Below, in pieces: positions 39,504 to 54,847 of a DNA stretch of 64,000 nt. The notes beneath the pieces were generated by a model. The model did not search any database, had not been told where the DNA came from, and saw nothing but the letters and a program-made list of their open reading frames with translations. The position numbers and the translations under genes were made by a program. This DNA comes from Bos javanicus (Eukaryota > Chordata > Mammalia > Artiodactyla > Bovidae): NCBI RefSeq assembly GCF_032452875.1, contig NW_026893693.1, forward strand, positions 186,001 through 250,000, in the 5' to 3' direction. The first letter of the stretch is position 1. Every line of letters begins with the position of its first letter.

Positions 39504-42042
39504 GGGTCTGCTGAGCTGCGTGATTACTGTCTGCTCATCTGCTTGAAAATTGCCAGCTGAGCTGCACGATTCCTGCCTGTCATCTGCTTGACAATTGCCA
39601 GCTGTGCTGCGTAATTCCTGCCTGCTCAGCTGCTTGATTATTGCCAGCTGAGCAGCATGATTCCTCACAGGTGAGTTCCATGAGTATTGACTGCTGACTG
39701 TTTGATTCGTGCCTACTCAGCTCTTTGTTTATTGCCTCCAGAGGCACATGATCAGTGTATGATAGCAAACATGATCAGCGCATGATCAGTCACATGATCA
39801 GCGCCATTAAGTCACGTGATCACTACATGATAGTCATGTGATCAGTCCATGCTCAGTCACGGTATCAGTGCATGCTCAGCCACGTGATCAGTGCATGATA
39901 GCCACGTGATGTGTGCATGATCAGTTACATGAGCAGAGTATGATCAGCCACGTGATCAGTGCATGAGTGCCACGTGATCAGTGCATGATCAGTCACGTGA
40001 CAGGTGTGTGATCAGCCACGTGAACAGTGCATGTTCAGCCACGTGATCAGTGCATGATCAGTCACCTGATGGGTGTATGATCGGTCACATTACAGGTACA
40101 TGGTACCTACATGATCATTGCATGGTCAGGCACGTGATCAGTGCATGATCAGTCACGTGATCAGTGCATGATCATCCATGTGATCAGTGCATGTGGAGTC
40201 ATGTAATCAATGCATGATAGCGACGTGATCAGTGCACGATCAGCCCCATGATGAGTGTATGATCAGTAAAGTGATCAGTGCAAGATAGCTACGTGATCAG
40301 TGCATGATCAGTCACATGATCAGTGCATGATCAGCCACGTAATCAGTGCATGATAGCCACGTGATTAGTGCATACAATTACGTGATCAGTGCATGCGCAA
40401 TCACGTGATCAGTGCATGAGAGCCACGTGATCAGTGCATGATCAGTCACGTGATAGGTGTGTGATCAGCCACGTGAACAGTGCATGCTCAGTCACGTGAT
40501 CAGGGCCTATTGAGCTGCATGATTACTCTCTGTTCATCTGCTTGACAATTGCCAGCTGAGCTGCACGATTCCTGCCAGTCATCTCCTTGACAATTGCCAC
40601 CTGTGCTGCGTAATTCCTGAATGCTCACCTACTTGATTATTGACAGCTGAGCAGCATGATTCCTTCCAGCTGAGTTCCATGATTATTGCCTGCTGAGTGA
40701 TTCCTTCCTACTCAGCTCTTTGTTCATTGCCTCCAGAGGCACATGATCAGTGTATGACACCAAACATGATCAGCACATGATCAGTCACATGATCAATGCA
40801 TTAAAGCCAGATGATCAGTGCATGGTCAGTCACGTGATCAGCACATGATCAGCCACGTGATCAGTGCATGATCAATTATTTCATCAGTGCATGATCAGTC
40901 ACGTGACCAGTACATGGTAGCTAGGTGATCATTGCATGTTCAGCCACGTGAGCCGTGCATGATAGCCACGAGATCAGTGCATGATCAGTCACGTGACCAG
41001 TACATGGTAGCTATGTGATCATTGTATGATCAGCCACGTAAGCAGTGCATGATAGCCACGTGATCAGTGCATGATCAGTCACGTGATCAGTTCATGATCA
41101 GTCACGTGATCAGTGCATGATCAATTAGGTTACCATTGCATGATCAGTCCCGTGACGAGTACATGTTAGCTACGTGATCATTGCAGGATCAGCCACGTGA
41201 GCACTGCAGGATAGACACGTGATCAGTGCATGATCAGCTACGTGAGCAGTGTATGATCAGCCACGTGATCAGTGCATGATCAGACACGTAAACAGTGTAT
41301 GATCAGCCACGTGATTAGTGCATGATACTTACATGAGCATTTCATGATTAGTCACGTGATCTGTGCATGACAGGCACGTAATCAGTGCATGATATCCACG
41401 TGATCAGTGAATTATAGCGACGTGATCAGTTCATGATTAGTCACGTGATCTGTGCAGGACCAGGCACGTGAACAGTGTATGATCAGCCACGTGATCAGTG
41501 CATTATAGCCACGTGATCAGTGTATGATCAGTCAAGTGATCAGTGCGTGAAAAGTCACGTGATCTGTGCATGATGAGCCACGTGATCAGTGCAGGATCAA
41601 TTACGTGATCAGTGCATGATCAGTCACGTGACCCGTACATGGTAGCCACGTGATCATTGCATGATCAGTCACGTGATCAGTGCATGATAGCCACGTGATC
41701 AGTGCATGATAGCCACGTGATCAGTGCATGATCAGTCACGTGATCAGTGCATGGTCAGTCAAGTGATCAGTGCAGGATCATCCACTTGGTCAGTGCATGT
41801 GGAGTCATGTAATCAATGCATGATAGCGCCATGATCAGCGCACGATAAGTCCCGTGATAAGTGTATGATCAGCCAAGTGATCAGTGCAAGATAGCTACGT
41901 GATCAGTGCATGATCAGTCACATGATCAGTGCATGATCTGCCACGACATCAGTGCATGAGAGCCACGTGATAAGTGCATGATCAGTCACGTGATAGGTGT
42001 GTGATCATCCACGTGAACAGTGCATGCTCAGTCACGTGATCA
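39504..42042. repeat. 2539-bp unit, copy 4 (one monomer deleted)
   Basis: 22 bp shorter: near 40148 one GATAGCCACGTGATCAGTGC-type monomer is missing. It has T at 39912 (GATGTGTG) and G at 40222 (GCGACGTG). This is the most distinct copy of the array. Confidence 0.92.
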
Positions 42043-44603
42043 GGGTCTGCTGAGCTGCGTGATTACTGTCTGCTCATCTGCTTGAAAATTGCCAGCTGAG
42101 CTGCACGATTCCTGCCTGTCATCTGCTTGACAATTGCCAGCTGTGCTGCGTAATTCCTGCCTGCTCAGCTGCTTGATTATTGCCAGCTGAGCAGCATGAT
42201 TCCTCACAGGTGAGTTCCATGAGTATTGACTGCTGACTGTTTGATTCGTGCCTACTCAGCTCTTTGTTTATTGCCTCCAGAGGCACATGATCAGTGTATG
42301 ATAGCAAACATGATCAGCGCATGATCAGTCACATGATCAGCGCCATTAAGTCACGTGATCACTACATGATAGTCATGTGATCAGTCCATGCTCAGTCACG
42401 GTATCAGTGCATGCTCAGCCACGTGATCAGTGCATGATAGCCACGTGATGCGTGCATGATCAGTTACATGAGCAGAGTATGATCAGCCACGTGATCAGTG
42501 CATGAGTGCCACGTGATCAGTGCATGATCAGTCACGTGACAGGTGTGTGATCAGCCACGTGAACAGTGCATGTTCAGCCACGTGATCAGTGCATGATCAG
42601 TCACCTGATGGGTGTATGATCGGTCACATTACAGGTACATGGTACCTACATGATCATTGCATGGTCAGGCACGTGATCAGTGCATGATAGCCACGTGATC
42701 AGTGCATGATCAGTCACGTGATCAGTGCATGATCATCCATGTGATCAGTGCATGTGGAGTCATGTAATCAATGCATGATAGCAACGTGATCAGTGCACGA
42801 TCAGCCCCATGATGAGTGTATGATCAGTAAAGTGATCAGTGCAAGATAGCTACGTGATCAGTGCATGATCAGTCACATGATCAGTGCATGATCAGCCACG
42901 TAATCAGTGCATGATAGCCACGTGATTAGTGCATACAATTACGTGATCAGTGCATGCGCAATCACGTGATCAGTGCATGAGAGCCACGTGATCAGTGCAT
43001 GATCAGTCACGTGATAGGTGTGTGATCAGCCACGTGAACAGTGCATGCTCAGTCACGTGATCAGGGCCTATTGAGCTGCATGATTACTCTCTGTTCATCT
43101 GCTTGACAATTGCCAGCTGAGCTGCACGATTCCTGCCAGTCATCTCCTTGACAATTGCCACCTGTGCTGCGTAATTCCTGAATGCTCACCTACTTGATTA
43201 TTGACAGCTGAGCAGCATGATTCCTTCCAGCTGAGTTCCATGATTATTGCCTGCTGAGTGATTCCTTCCTACTCAGCTCTTTGTTCATTGCCTCCAGAGG
43301 CACATGATCAGTGTATGACACCAAACATGATCAGCACATGATCAGTCACATGATCAATGCATTAAAGCCAGATGATCAGTGCATGGTCAGTCACGTGATC
43401 AGCACATGATCAGCCACGTGATCAGTGCATGATCAATTATTTCATCAGTGCATGATCAGTCACGTGACCAGTACATGGTAGCTAGGTGATCATTGCATGT
43501 TCAGCCACGTGAGCCGTGCATGATAGCCACGAGATCAGTGCATGATCAGTCACGTGACCAGTACATGGTAGCTATGTGATCATTGTATGATCAGCCACGT
43601 AAGCAGTGCATGATAGCCACGTGATCAGTGCATGATCAGTCACGTGATCAGTTCATGATCAGTCACGTGATCAGTGCATGATCAATTAGGTTACCATTGC
43701 ATGATCAGTCCCGTGACGAGTACATGTTAGCTACGTGATCATTGCAGGATCAGCCACGTGAGCACTGCAGGATAGACACGTGATCAGTGCATGATCAGCT
43801 ACGTGAGCAGTGTATGATCAGCCACGTGATCAGTGCATGATCAGACACGTAAACAGTGTATGATCAGCCACGTGATTAGTGCATGATACTTACATGAGCA
43901 TTTCATGATTAGTCACGTGATCTGTGCATGACAGGCACGTAATCAGTGCATGATATCCACGTGATCAGTGAATTATAGCGACGTGATCAGTTCATGATTA
44001 GTCACGTGATCTGTGCAGGACCAGGCACGTGAACAGTGTATGATCAGCCACGTGATCAGTGCATTATAGCCACGTGATCAGTGTATGATCAGTCAAGTGA
44101 TCAGTGCGTGAAAAGTCACGTGATCTGTGCATGATGAGCCACGTGATCAGTGCAGGATCAATTACGTGATCAGTGCATGATCAGTCACGTGACCCGTACA
44201 TGGTAGCCACGTGATCATTGCATGATCAGTCACGTGATCAGTGCATGATAGCCACGTGATCAGTGCATGATAGCCACGTGATCAGTGCATGATCAGTCAC
44301 GTGATCAGTGCATGGTCAGTCAAGTGATCAGTGCAGGATCATCCACTTGGTCAGTGCATGTGGAGTCATGTAATCAATGCATGATAGCGCCATGATCAGC
44401 GCACGATAAGTCCCGTGATAAGTGTATGATCAGCCAAGTGATCAGTGCAAGATAGCTACGTGATCAGTGCATGATCAGTCACATGATCAGTGCATGATCT
44501 GCCACGACATCAGTGCATGAGAGCCACGTGATAAGTGCATGATCAGTCACGTGATAGGTGTGTGATCATCCACGTGAACAGTGCATGCTCAGTCACGTGA
44601 TCA
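42043..44603. repeat. 2561-bp unit, copy 5
   Basis: Full length, with the copy 1 states at the three variable sites. Confidence 0.92.
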
Positions 44604-47164
44604 GGGTCTGCTGAGCTGCGTGATTACTGTCTGCTCATCTGCTTGAAAATTGCCAGCTGAGCTGCACGATTCCTGCCTGTCATCTGCTTGACAATTGCCA
44701 GCTGTGCTGCGTAATTCCTGCCTGCTCAGCTGCTTGATTATTGCCAGCTGAGCAGCATGATTCCTCACAGGTGAGTTCCATGAGTATTGACTGCTGACTG
44801 TTTGATTCGTGCCTACTCAGCTCTTTGTTTATTGCCTCCAGAGGCACATGATCAGTGTATGATAGCAAACATGATCAGCGCATGATCAGTCACATGATCA
44901 GCGCCATTAAGTCACGTGATCACTACATGATAGTCATGTGATCAGTCCATGCTCAGTCACGGTATCAGTGCATGCTCAGCCACGTGATCAGTGCATGATA
45001 GCCACGTGATGCGTGCATGATCAGTTACATGAGCAGAGTATGATCAGCCACGTGATCAGTGCATGAGTGCCACGTGATCAGTGCATGATCAGTCACGTGA
45101 CAGGTGTGTGATCAGCCACGTGAACAGTGCATGTTCAGCCACGTGATCAGTGCATGATCAGTCACCTGATGGGTGTATGATCGGTCACATTACAGGTACA
45201 TGGTACCTACATGATCATTGCATGGTCAGGCACGTGATCAGTGCATGATAGCCACGTGATCAGTGCATGATCAGTCACGTGATCAGTGCATGATCATCCA
45301 TGTGATCAGTGCATGTGGAGTCATGTAATCAATGCATGATAGCAACGTGATCAGTGCACGATCAGCCCCATGATGAGTGTATGATCAGTAAAGTGATCAG
45401 TGCAAGATAGCTACGTGATCAGTGCATGATCAGTCACATGATCAGTGCATGATCAGCCACGTAATCAGTGCATGATAGCCACGTGATTAGTGCATACAAT
45501 TACGTGATCAGTGCATGCGCAATCACGTGATCAGTGCATGAGAGCCACGTGATCAGTGCATGATCAGTCACGTGATAGGTGTGTGATCAGCCACGTGAAC
45601 AGTGCATGCTCAGTCACGTGATCAGGGCCTATTGAGCTGCATGATTACTCTCTGTTCATCTGCTTGACAATTGCCAGCTGAGCTGCACGATTCCTGCCAG
45701 TCATCTCCTTGACAATTGCCACCTGTGCTGCGTAATTCCTGAATGCTCACCTACTTGATTATTGACAGCTGAGCAGCATGATTCCTTCCAGCTGAGTTCC
45801 ATGATTATTGCCTGCTGAGTGATTCCTTCCTACTCAGCTCTTTGTTCATTGCCTCCAGAGGCACATGATCAGTGTATGACACCAAACATGATCAGCACAT
45901 GATCAGTCACATGATCAATGCATTAAAGCCAGATGATCAGTGCATGGTCAGTCACGTGATCAGCACATGATCAGCCACGTGATCAGTGCATGATCAATTA
46001 TTTCATCAGTGCATGATCAGTCACGTGACCAGTACATGGTAGCTAGGTGATCATTGCATGTTCAGCCACGTGAGCCGTGCATGATAGCCACGAGATCAGT
46101 GCATGATCAGTCACGTGACCAGTACATGGTAGCTATGTGATCATTGTATGATCAGCCACGTAAGCAGTGCATGATAGCCACGTGATCAGTGCATGATCAG
46201 TCACGTGATCAGTTCATGATCAGTCACGTGATCAGTGCATGATCAATTAGGTTACCATTGCATGATCAGTCCCGTGACGAGTACATGTTAGCTACGTGAT
46301 CATTGCAGGATCAGCCACGTGAGCACTGCAGGATAGACACGTGATCAGTGCATGATCAGCTACGTGAGCAGTGTATGATCAGCCACGTGATCAGTGCATG
46401 ATCAGACACGTAAACAGTGTATGATCAGCCACGTGATTAGTGCATGATACTTACATGAGCATTTCATGATTAGTCACGTGATCTGTGCATGACAGGCACG
46501 TAATCAGTGCATGATATCCACGTGATCAGTGAATTATAGCGACGTGATCAGTTCATGATTAGTCACGTGATCTGTGCAGGACCAGGCACGTGAACAGTGT
46601 ATGATCAGCCACGTGATCAGTGCATTATAGCCACGTGATCAGTGTATGATCAGTCAAGTGATCAGTGCGTGAAAAGTCACGTGATCTGTGCATGATGAGC
46701 CACGTGATCAGTGCAGGATCAATTACGTGATCAGTGCATGATCAGTCACGTGACCCGTACATGGTAGCCACGTGATCATTGCATGATCAGTCACGTGATC
46801 AGTGCATGATAGCCACGTGATCAGTGCATGATAGCCACGTGATCAGTGCATGATCAGTCACGTGATCAGTGCATGGTCAGTCAAGTGATCAGTGCAGGAT
46901 CATCCACTTGGTCAGTGCATGTGGAGTCATGTAATCAATGCATGATAGCGCCATGATCAGCGCACGATAAGTCCCGTGATAAGTGTATGATCAGCCAAGT
47001 GATCAGTGCAAGATAGCTACGTGATCAGTGCATGATCAGTCACATGATCAGTGCATGATCTGCCACGACATCAGTGCATGAGAGCCACGTGATAAGTGCA
47101 TGATCAGTCACGTGATAGGTGTGTGATCATCCACGTGAACAGTGCATGCTCAGTCACGTGATCA
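44604..47164. repeat. 2561-bp unit, copy 6
   Basis: Full length; no difference from copy 5 noticed. Confidence 0.92.
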
Positions 47165-49725
47165 GGGTCTGCTGAGCTGCGTGATTACTGTCTGCTCATC
47201 TGCTTGAAAATTGCCAGCTGAGCTGCACGATTCCTGCCTGTCATCTGCTTGACAATTGCCAGCTGTGCTGCGTAATTCCTGCCTGCTCAGCTGCTTGATT
47301 ATTGCCAGCTGAGCAGCATGATTCCTCACAGGTGAGTTCCATGAGTATTGACTGCTGACTGTTTGATTCGTGCCTACTCAGCTCTTTGTTTATTGCCTCC
47401 AGAGGCACATGATCAGTGTATGATAGCAAACATGATCAGCGCATGATCAGTCACATGATCAGCGCCATTAAGTCACGTGATCACTACATGATAGTCATGT
47501 GATCAGTCCATGCTCAGTCACGGTATCAGTGCATGCTCAGCCACGTGATCAGTGCATGATAGCCACGTGATGCGTGCATGATCAGTTACATGAGCAGAGT
47601 ATGATCAGCCACGTGATCAGTGCATGAGTGCCACGTGATCAGTGCATGATCAGTCACGTGACAGGTGTGTGATCAGCCACGTGAACAGTGCATGTTCAGC
47701 CACGTGATCAGTGCATGATCAGTCACCTGATGGGTGTATGATCGGTCACATTACAGGTACATGGTACCTACATGATCATTGCATGGTCAGGCACGTGATC
47801 AGTGCATGATAGCCACGTGATCAGTGCATGATCAGTCACGTGATCAGTGCATGATCATCCATGTGATCAGTGCATGTGGAGTCATGTAATCAATGCATGA
47901 TAGCAACGTGATCAGTGCACGATCAGCCCCATGATGAGTGTATGATCAGTAAAGTGATCAGTGCAAGATAGCTACGTGATCAGTGCATGATCAGTCACAT
48001 GATCAGTGCATGATCAGCCACGTAATCAGTGCATGATAGCCACGTGATTAGTGCATACAATTACGTGATCAGTGCATGCGCAATCACGTGATCAGTGCAT
48101 GAGAGCCACGTGATCAGTGCATGATCAGTCACGTGATAGGTGTGTGATCAGCCACGTGAACAGTGCATGCTCAGTCACGTGATCAGGGCCTATTGAGCTG
48201 CATGATTACTCTCTGTTCATCTGCTTGACAATTGCCAGCTGAGCTGCACGATTCCTGCCAGTCATCTCCTTGACAATTGCCACCTGTGCTGCGTAATTCC
48301 TGAATGCTCACCTACTTGATTATTGACAGCTGAGCAGCATGATTCCTTCCAGCTGAGTTCCATGATTATTGCCTGCTGAGTGATTCCTTCCTACTCAGCT
48401 CTTTGTTCATTGCCTCCAGAGGCACATGATCAGTGTATGACACCAAACATGATCAGCACATGATCAGTCACATGATCAATGCATTAAAGCCAGATGATCA
48501 GTGCATGGTCAGTCACGTGATCAGCACATGATCAGCCACGTGATCAGTGCATGATCAATTATTTCATCAGTGCATGATCAGTCACGTGACCAGTACATGG
48601 TAGCTAGGTGATCATTGCATGTTCAGCCACGTGAGCCGTGCATGATAGCCACGAGATCAGTGCATGATCAGTCACGTGACCAGTACATGGTAGCTATGTG
48701 ATCATTGTATGATCAGCCACGTAAGCAGTGCATGATAGCCACGTGATCAGTGCATGATCAGTCACGTGATCAGTTCATGATCAGTCACGTGATCAGTGCA
48801 TGATCAATTAGGTTACCATTGCATGATCAGTCCCGTGACGAGTACATGTTAGCTACGTGATCATTGCAGGATCAGCCACGTGAGCACTGCAGGATAGACA
48901 CGTGATCAGTGCATGATCAGCTACGTGAGCAGTGTATGATCAGCCACGTGATCAGTGCATGATCAGACACGTAAACAGTGTATGATCAGCCACGTGATTA
49001 GTGCATGATACTTACATGAGCATTTCATGATTAGTCACGTGATCTGTGCATGACAGGCACGTAATCAGTGCATGATATCCACGTGATCAGTGAATTATAG
49101 CGACGTGATCAGTTCATGATTAGTCACGTGATCTGTGCAGGACCAGGCACGTGAACAGTGTATGATCAGCCACGTGATCAGTGCATTATAGCCACGTGAT
49201 CAGTGTATGATCAGTCAAGTGATCAGTGCGTGAAAAGTCACGTGATCTGTGCATGATGAGCCACGTGATCAGTGCAGGATCAATTACGTGATCAGTGCAT
49301 GATCAGTCACGTGACCCGTACATGGTAGCCACGTGATCATTGCATGATCAGTCACGTGATCAGTGCATGATAGCCACGTGATCAGTGCATGATAGCCACG
49401 TGATCAGTGCATGATCAGTCACGTGATCAGTGCATGGTCAGTCAAGTGATCAGTGCAGGATCATCCACTTGGTCAGTGCATGTGGAGTCATGTAATCAAT
49501 GCATGATAGCGCCATGATCAGCGCACGATAAGTCCCGTGATAAGTGTATGATCAGCCAAGTGATCAGTGCAAGATAGCTACGTGATCAGTGCATGATCAG
49601 TCACATGATCAGTGCATGATCTGCCACGACATCAGTGCATGAGAGCCACGTGATAAGTGCATGATCAGTCACGTGATAGGTGTGTGATCATCCACGTGAA
49701 CAGTGCATGCTCAGTCACGTGATCA
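47165..49725. repeat. 2561-bp unit, copy 7
   Basis: Full length; no difference from copy 5 noticed. Confidence 0.92.
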
Positions 49726-52286
49726 GGGTCTGCTGAGCTGCGTGATTACTGTCTGCTCATCTGCTTGAAAATTGCCAGCTGAGCTGCACGATTCCTGCCT
49801 GTCATCTGCTTGACAATTGCCAGCTGTGCTGCGTAATTCCTGCCTGCTCAGCTGCTTGATTATTGCCAGCTGAGCAGCATGATTCCTCACAGGTGAGTTC
49901 CATGAGTATTGACTGCTGACTGTTTGATTCGTGCCTACTCAGCTCTTTGTTTATTGCCTCCAGAGGCACATGATCAGTGTATGATAGCAAACATGATCAG
50001 CGCATGATCAGTCACATGATCAGCGCCATTAAGTCACGTGATCACTACATGATAGTCATGTGATCAGTCCATGCTCAGTCACGGTATCAGTGCATGCTCA
50101 GCCACGTGATCAGTGCATGATAGCCACGTGATGCGTGCATGATCAGTTACATGAGCAGAGTATGATCAGCCACGTGATCAGTGCATGAGTGCCACGTGAT
50201 CAGTGCATGATCAGTCACGTGACAGGTGTGTGATCAGCCACGTGAACAGTGCATGTTCAGCCACGTGATCAGTGCATGATCAGTCACCTGATGGGTGTAT
50301 GATCGGTCACATTACAGGTACATGGTACCTACATGATCATTGCATGGTCAGGCACGTGATCAGTGCATGATAGCCACGTGATCAGTGCATGATCAGTCAC
50401 GTGATCAGTGCATGATCATCCATGTGATCAGTGCATGTGGAGTCATGTAATCAATGCATGATAGCAACGTGATCAGTGCACGATCAGCCCCATGATGAGT
50501 GTATGATCAGTAAAGTGATCAGTGCAAGATAGCTACGTGATCAGTGCATGATCAGTCACATGATCAGTGCATGATCAGCCACGTAATCAGTGCATGATAG
50601 CCACGTGATTAGTGCATACAATTACGTGATCAGTGCATGCGCAATCACGTGATCAGTGCATGAGAGCCACGTGATCAGTGCATGATCAGTCACGTGATAG
50701 GTGTGTGATCAGCCACGTGAACAGTGCATGCTCAGTCACGTGATCAGGGCCTATTGAGCTGCATGATTACTCTCTGTTCATCTGCTTGACAATTGCCAGC
50801 TGAGCTGCACGATTCCTGCCAGTCATCTCCTTGACAATTGCCACCTGTGCTGCGTAATTCCTGAATGCTCACCTACTTGATTATTGACAGCTGAGCAGCA
50901 TGATTCCTTCCAGCTGAGTTCCATGATTATTGCCTGCTGAGTGATTCCTTCCTACTCAGCTCTTTGTTCATTGCCTCCAGAGGCACATGATCAGTGTATG
51001 ACACCAAACATGATCAGCACATGATCAGTCACATGATCAATGCATTAAAGCCAGATGATCAGTGCATGGTCAGTCACGTGATCAGCACATGATCAGCCAC
51101 GTGATCAGTGCATGATCAATTATTTCATCAGTGCATGATCAGTCACGTGACCAGTACATGGTAGCTAGGTGATCATTGCATGTTCAGCCACGTGAGCCGT
51201 GCATGATAGCCACGAGATCAGTGCATGATCAGTCACGTGACCAGTACATGGTAGCTATGTGATCATTGTATGATCAGCCACGTAAGCAGTGCATGATAGC
51301 CACGTGATCAGTGCATGATCAGTCACGTGATCAGTTCATGATCAGTCACGTGATCAGTGCATGATCAATTAGGTTACCATTGCATGATCAGTCCCGTGAC
51401 GAGTACATGTTAGCTACGTGATCATTGCAGGATCAGCCACGTGAGCACTGCAGGATAGACACGTGATCAGTGCATGATCAGCTACGTGAGCAGTGTATGA
51501 TCAGCCACGTGATCAGTGCATGATCAGACACGTAAACAGTGTATGATCAGCCACGTGATTAGTGCATGATACTTACATGAGCATTTCATGATTAGTCACG
51601 TGATCTGTGCATGACAGGCACGTAATCAGTGCATGATATCCACGTGATCAGTGAATTATAGCGACGTGATCAGTTCATGATTAGTCACGTGATCTGTGCA
51701 GGACCAGGCACGTGAACAGTGTATGATCAGCCACGTGATCAGTGCATTATAGCCACGTGATCAGTGTATGATCAGTCAAGTGATCAGTGCGTGAAAAGTC
51801 ACGTGATCTGTGCATGATGAGCCACGTGATCAGTGCAGGATCAATTACGTGATCAGTGCATGATCAGTCACGTGACCCGTACATGGTAGCCACGTGATCA
51901 TTGCATGATCAGTCACGTGATCAGTGCATGATAGCCACGTGATCAGTGCATGATAGCCACGTGATCAGTGCATGATCAGTCACGTGATCAGTGCATGGTC
52001 AGTCAAGTGATCAGTGCAGGATCATCCACTTGGTCAGTGCATGTGGAGTCATGTAATCAATGCATGATAGCGCCATGATCAGCGCACGATAAGTCCCGTG
52101 ATAAGTGTATGATCAGCCAAGTGATCAGTGCAAGATAGCTACGTGATCAGTGCATGATCAGTCACATGATCAGTGCATGATCTGCCACGACATCAGTGCA
52201 TGAGAGCCACGTGATAAGTGCATGATCAGTCACGTGATAGGTGTGTGATCATCCACGTGAACAGTGCATGCTCAGTCACGTGATCA
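49726..52286. repeat. 2561-bp unit, copy 8
   Basis: Full length; no difference from copy 5 noticed. Confidence 0.92.
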
Positions 52287-54847
52287 GGGTCTGCTGAGCT
52301 GCGTGATTACTGTCTGCTCATCTGCTTGAAAATTGCCAGCTGAGCTGCACGATTCCTGCCTGTCATCTGCTTGACAATTGCCAGCTGTGCTGCGTAATTC
52401 CTGCCTGCTCAGCTGCTTGATTATTGCCAGCTGAGCAGCATGATTCCTCACAGGTGAGTTCCATGAGTATTGACTGCTGACTGTTTGATTCGTGCCTACT
52501 CAGCTCTTTGTTTATTGCCTCCAGAGGCACATGATCAGTGTATGATAGCAAACATGATCAGCGCATGATCAGTCACATGATCAGCGCCATTAAGTCACGT
52601 GATCACTACATGATAGTCATGTGATCAGTCCATGCTCAGTCACGGTATCAGTGCATGCTCAGCCACGTGATCAGTGCATGATAGCCACGTGATGCGTGCA
52701 TGATCAGTTACATGAGCAGAGTATGATCAGCCACGTGATCAGTGCATGAGTGCCACGTGATCAGTGCATGATCAGTCACGTGACAGGTGTGTGATCAGCC
52801 ACGTGAACAGTGCATGTTCAGCCACGTGATCAGTGCATGATCAGTCACCTGATGGGTGTATGATCGGTCACATTACAGGTACATGGTACCTACATGATCA
52901 TTGCATGGTCAGGCACGTGATCAGTGCATGATAGCCACGTGATCAGTGCATGATCAGTCACGTGATCAGTGCATGATCATCCATGTGATCAGTGCATGTG
53001 GAGTCATGTAATCAATGCATGATAGCAACGTGATCAGTGCACGATCAGCCCCATGATGAGTGTATGATCAGTAAAGTGATCAGTGCAAGATAGCTACGTG
53101 ATCAGTGCATGATCAGTCACATGATCAGTGCATGATCAGCCACGTAATCAGTGCATGATAGCCACGTGATTAGTGCATACAATTACGTGATCAGTGCATG
53201 CGCAATCACGTGATCAGTGCATGAGAGCCACGTGATCAGTGCATGATCAGTCACGTGATAGGTGTGTGATCAGCCACGTGAACAGTGCATGCTCAGTCAC
53301 GTGATCAGGGCCTATTGAGCTGCATGATTACTCTCTGTTCATCTGCTTGACAATTGCCAGCTGAGCTGCACGATTCCTGCCAGTCATCTCCTTGACAATT
53401 GCCACCTGTGCTGCGTAATTCCTGAATGCTCACCTACTTGATTATTGACAGCTGAGCAGCATGATTCCTTCCAGCTGAGTTCCATGATTATTGCCTGCTG
53501 AGTGATTCCTTCCTACTCAGCTCTTTGTTCATTGCCTCCAGAGGCACATGATCAGTGTATGACACCAAACATGATCAGCACATGATCAGTCACATGATCA
53601 ATGCATTAAAGCCAGATGATCAGTGCATGGTCAGTCACGTGATCAGCACATGATCAGCCACGTGATCAGTGCATGATCAATTATTTCATCAGTGCATGAT
53701 CAGTCACGTGACCAGTACATGGTAGCTAGGTGATCATTGCATGTTCAGCCACGTGAGCCGTGCATGATAGCCACGAGATCAGTGCATGATCAGTCACGTG
53801 ACCAGTACATGGTAGCTATGTGATCATTGTATGATCAGCCACGTAAGCAGTGCATGATAGCCACGTGATCAGTGCATGATCAGTCACGTGATCAGTTCAT
53901 GATCAGTCACGTGATCAGTGCATGATCAATTAGGTTACCATTGCATGATCAGTCCCGTGACGAGTACATGTTAGCTACGTGATCATTGCAGGATCAGCCA
54001 CGTGAGCACTGCAGGATAGACACGTGATCAGTGCATGATCAGCTACGTGAGCAGTGTATGATCAGCCACGTGATCAGTGCATGATCAGACACGTAAACAG
54101 TGTATGATCAGCCACGTGATTAGTGCATGATACTTACATGAGCATTTCATGATTAGTCACGTGATCTGTGCATGACAGGCACGTAATCAGTGCATGATAT
54201 CCACGTGATCAGTGAATTATAGCGACGTGATCAGTTCATGATTAGTCACGTGATCTGTGCAGGACCAGGCACGTGAACAGTGTATGATCAGCCACGTGAT
54301 CAGTGCATTATAGCCACGTGATCAGTGTATGATCAGTCAAGTGATCAGTGCGTGAAAAGTCACGTGATCTGTGCATGATGAGCCACGTGATCAGTGCAGG
54401 ATCAATTACGTGATCAGTGCATGATCAGTCACGTGACCCGTACATGGTAGCCACGTGATCATTGCATGATCAGTCACGTGATCAGTGCATGATAGCCACG
54501 TGATCAGTGCATGATAGCCACGTGATCAGTGCATGATCAGTCACGTGATCAGTGCATGGTCAGTCAAGTGATCAGTGCAGGATCATCCACTTGGTCAGTG
54601 CATGTGGAGTCATGTAATCAATGCATGATAGCGCCATGATCAGCGCACGATAAGTCCCGTGATAAGTGTATGATCAGCCAAGTGATCAGTGCAAGATAGC
54701 TACGTGATCAGTGCATGATCAGTCACATGATCAGTGCATGATCTGCCACGACATCAGTGCATGAGAGCCACGTGATAAGTGCATGATCAGTCACGTGATA
54801 GGTGTGTGATCATCCACGTGAACAGTGCATGCTCAGTCACGTGATCA
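52287..54847. repeat. 2561-bp unit, copy 9
   Basis: Full length; no difference from copy 5 noticed. Confidence 0.92.
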
